Shown here: in pieces, positions 62,536-64,000 of the stretch
Layout: each line of letters opens with the position of its first letter
How positions within the stretch are numbered: the stretch's first letter is position 1
Source: Nocardioides sp. B-3
GTDB taxonomy: Bacteria > Actinomycetota > Actinomycetes > Propionibacteriales > Nocardioidaceae
NCBI RefSeq assembly: GCF_024703895.1
Contig: NZ_CP087968.1
Location: 124,001 to 188,000, forward strand
Direction: 5' to 3'
Length of the DNA stretch: 64,000 nucleotides
Program-made: the position numbers and the translations under genes
The notes under the pieces: model-generated
The model's database searches: none
Told to the model about the DNA's origin: nothing
The model's input: the letters and a program-made list of their open reading frames with translations, nothing else

Positions 62536-64000
62536 GATGTCAGCAGAGAAGACGACGCAGAAGATCGGCGTCTGCAACCTGTGCGAGGCCATCTGCGGCC
62601 CGGTGCTCACCATCGAGGACGGCGCGGTCACGGGCGTGAAGGGCAACCCGGACGACCCACTGTCGCGCGGGCACATCTGCCCCAAGGGCGTCGCGATCGC
62701 CGACATCCACGCCGACCCCGATCGCTTGCGCCGGCCCGTACGCCGCAATCGTGCGACGGACACTCGGAGCGAGATCGACTGGCCCGAGGCGATCGACCTC
62801 GTCGCCAGCAACCTCGCCGCGACCATCAACGAGCACGGCCGTGACGCGATCGGCATCTACCTCGGCAACCCCAACGTGCACAGCCTCGGCTCGATGACCC
62901 ACGGCATCGGACTGGTCAAGGCGCTGCGCACGAAGAACACCTTCAGCGCCACCTCCGTCGACCAGCTCCCCCACCAGCTGCTCGCCCACCTGATGTTCGG
63001 CCACCAGCTGTTGCTGCCGATCCCGGACATCGACCGCACCAGCTACTTCCTCGTCTTCGGCGCCAACCCCATGGCGTCCAACGGCTCGCTGATGACCGTT
63101 CCCGACTTCCCGACCCGGCTGCGCGAGCTGAAGCGACGCGGCGGGCACATGGTCGTCTTCGACCCTCGCCGTACAGAGACCGCCAAGGTCGCCAACGAGC
63201 ACCACTTCATCCGACCGGGCACCGACGCGTGGGTCCTGCTGGCGATGCTCAACATCCTCTTCGCCGACGGTCTCGCCGCCGCTCCGTCGTACGCCGACGG
63301 GCTGGCCGACGTCGAGTCCGCGGTCGCGCACTTCACTCCCGCCCTCGCGGAGCAGATGAGCGGGGTCCCGGCCGCCGAGATCGAGCGGATCGCCCTCGAG
63401 CTCGCGACCGCGGAGGGCGGGGTCGCCTACGGCCGGATCGGCGTCTCGACGCACGAGTTCGGCTCCGTGTGCCAGTGGGCGGTCAACCTTCTCAACATAG
63501 TCACCGGCAACCTCGACTCCGTCGGGGGCGCGATGTTCACCTCCCCCGCCATCGACGTGGTCGGCACCGGTCTGATCGGCCGGGGTCACCACAACGCCCG
63601 GCAGTCGCGGGTCCGCGGGCTCCCCGAGACCGCCGGTGAGCTGCCGGTGTCGGCTCTGCGCGAGGAGATCAGCACCCCCGGTCCGGGCCAGATCCGGACC
63701 ATGCTGACCTTGTCCGGCAACCCCGTGCTGTCAACGCCCGACGGCGCCCGTCTCGACGAGGCGCTGGAAGGCCTCGATTTCATGGCGGCCGTGGACATCT
63801 ACCTCAACGAGACGACCCGGCACGCCGACGTGATCCTGCCGCCCACGGGTGCACTTGAGCGCGACCACTACGACCTGATCTTCCAGACCTTCGGCGTACG
63901 CAACACCGCCCGCTTCACGCCGGCGGTCTTCGAGAAGGATGCCGGCGCGCGCCACGACTGGCAGATCTACCGCGACGTCGCGCTGGCAACGATCGGCAAG
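62536..64000 (+). CDS. molybdopterin-dependent oxidoreductase (formate dehydrogenase-like), 3' end outside window
   Basis: The protein starts MSAEKTTQKIGVCNLCEAIC and has a 4Fe-4S motif CNLCEAIC with the fourth Cys in GHICPKG. Molybdopterin-binding motifs follow (FLVFGANPMASNGSL, VVFDPRRTETAKVANEHHFIRPGTDAW, AYGRIGVSTHEFGSVCQW, TLSGNPVLSTPDGARL, NETTRHADVILPPTGALERDHYDL). The frame is intact for all 488 codons visible and runs off the right edge, so about a third of the protein is missing. The substrate is uncertain. Confidence 0.92.

Overview
The window is high-GC DNA from an actinobacterium, most likely of the Nocardioidaceae (Nocardioides-like). The pointers are an actinobacterial Tad pilus locus, ctaCDF and ctaE-qcrCAB respiratory genes, a PspA/PspAA/PspAB/HtpX set, DUF3043 and DUF6458 proteins, and a predicted ydaO-type (c-di-AMP) leader in front of an NlpC/P60 hydrolase. 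About 40 of some 70 protein genes carry one or more single-base frame breaks. They lie mostly in short G or C runs and hit essential genes (pnp, dapB, ctaD, qcrB, nadA), so I read them as sequence or assembly errors and give coordinates for the frame-corrected gene.

Layout. 1-8.5 kb: Tad/Flp pilus genes (CpaE, CpaF, a vWA-TadB fusion, TadC), a histidine kinase/response regulator pair and three Flp pilins. 8.5-14.3 kb (minus): an M48 protease, a second HExxH protein, a riboswitch-led NlpC/P60 hydrolase, small Cys-rich proteins and a membrane protein pair. 14.3-26 kb: a DEDDh-GIY-YIG nuclease, several membrane proteins, an FN3-like repeat surface protein and trpD. 26-36 kb: the aerobic respiratory chain (ctaG, ctaE-qcrCAB, ctaCDF) with an L,D-transpeptidase between. 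36-47 kb: cysteine desulfurase and TusA, a PfkB kinase, erpA, glycerate kinase, an HD-GYP-LuxR regulator, nadA and phnA. 47-50 kb: the Psp envelope-stress operon. 50-64 kb: transporters, azlCD, dapB, an M16 peptidase, pnp and rpsO, a PadR/HAAS pair, and a molybdopterin oxidoreductase cut by the right edge.

The most unusual content is two paralogous PD-(D/E)xK-type nuclease genes (39741-40742 and 54583-55543). Each is embedded between arrays of imperfect palindromic repeats. The two loci use different repeat families (A, core GTGGCGGCACATCGC; B, core AACTGGCGGCGCC). In both loci the last codons and the stop are supplied by a repeat arm, and in both a pair of CTGTGGA boxes exactly 27 bp apart lies at the same distance upstream of the start. 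A third, gene-less family A array follows qcrB. This looks like a repeat/nuclease cassette analogous to REP/RAYT systems but built on a different protein; that interpretation is inference.
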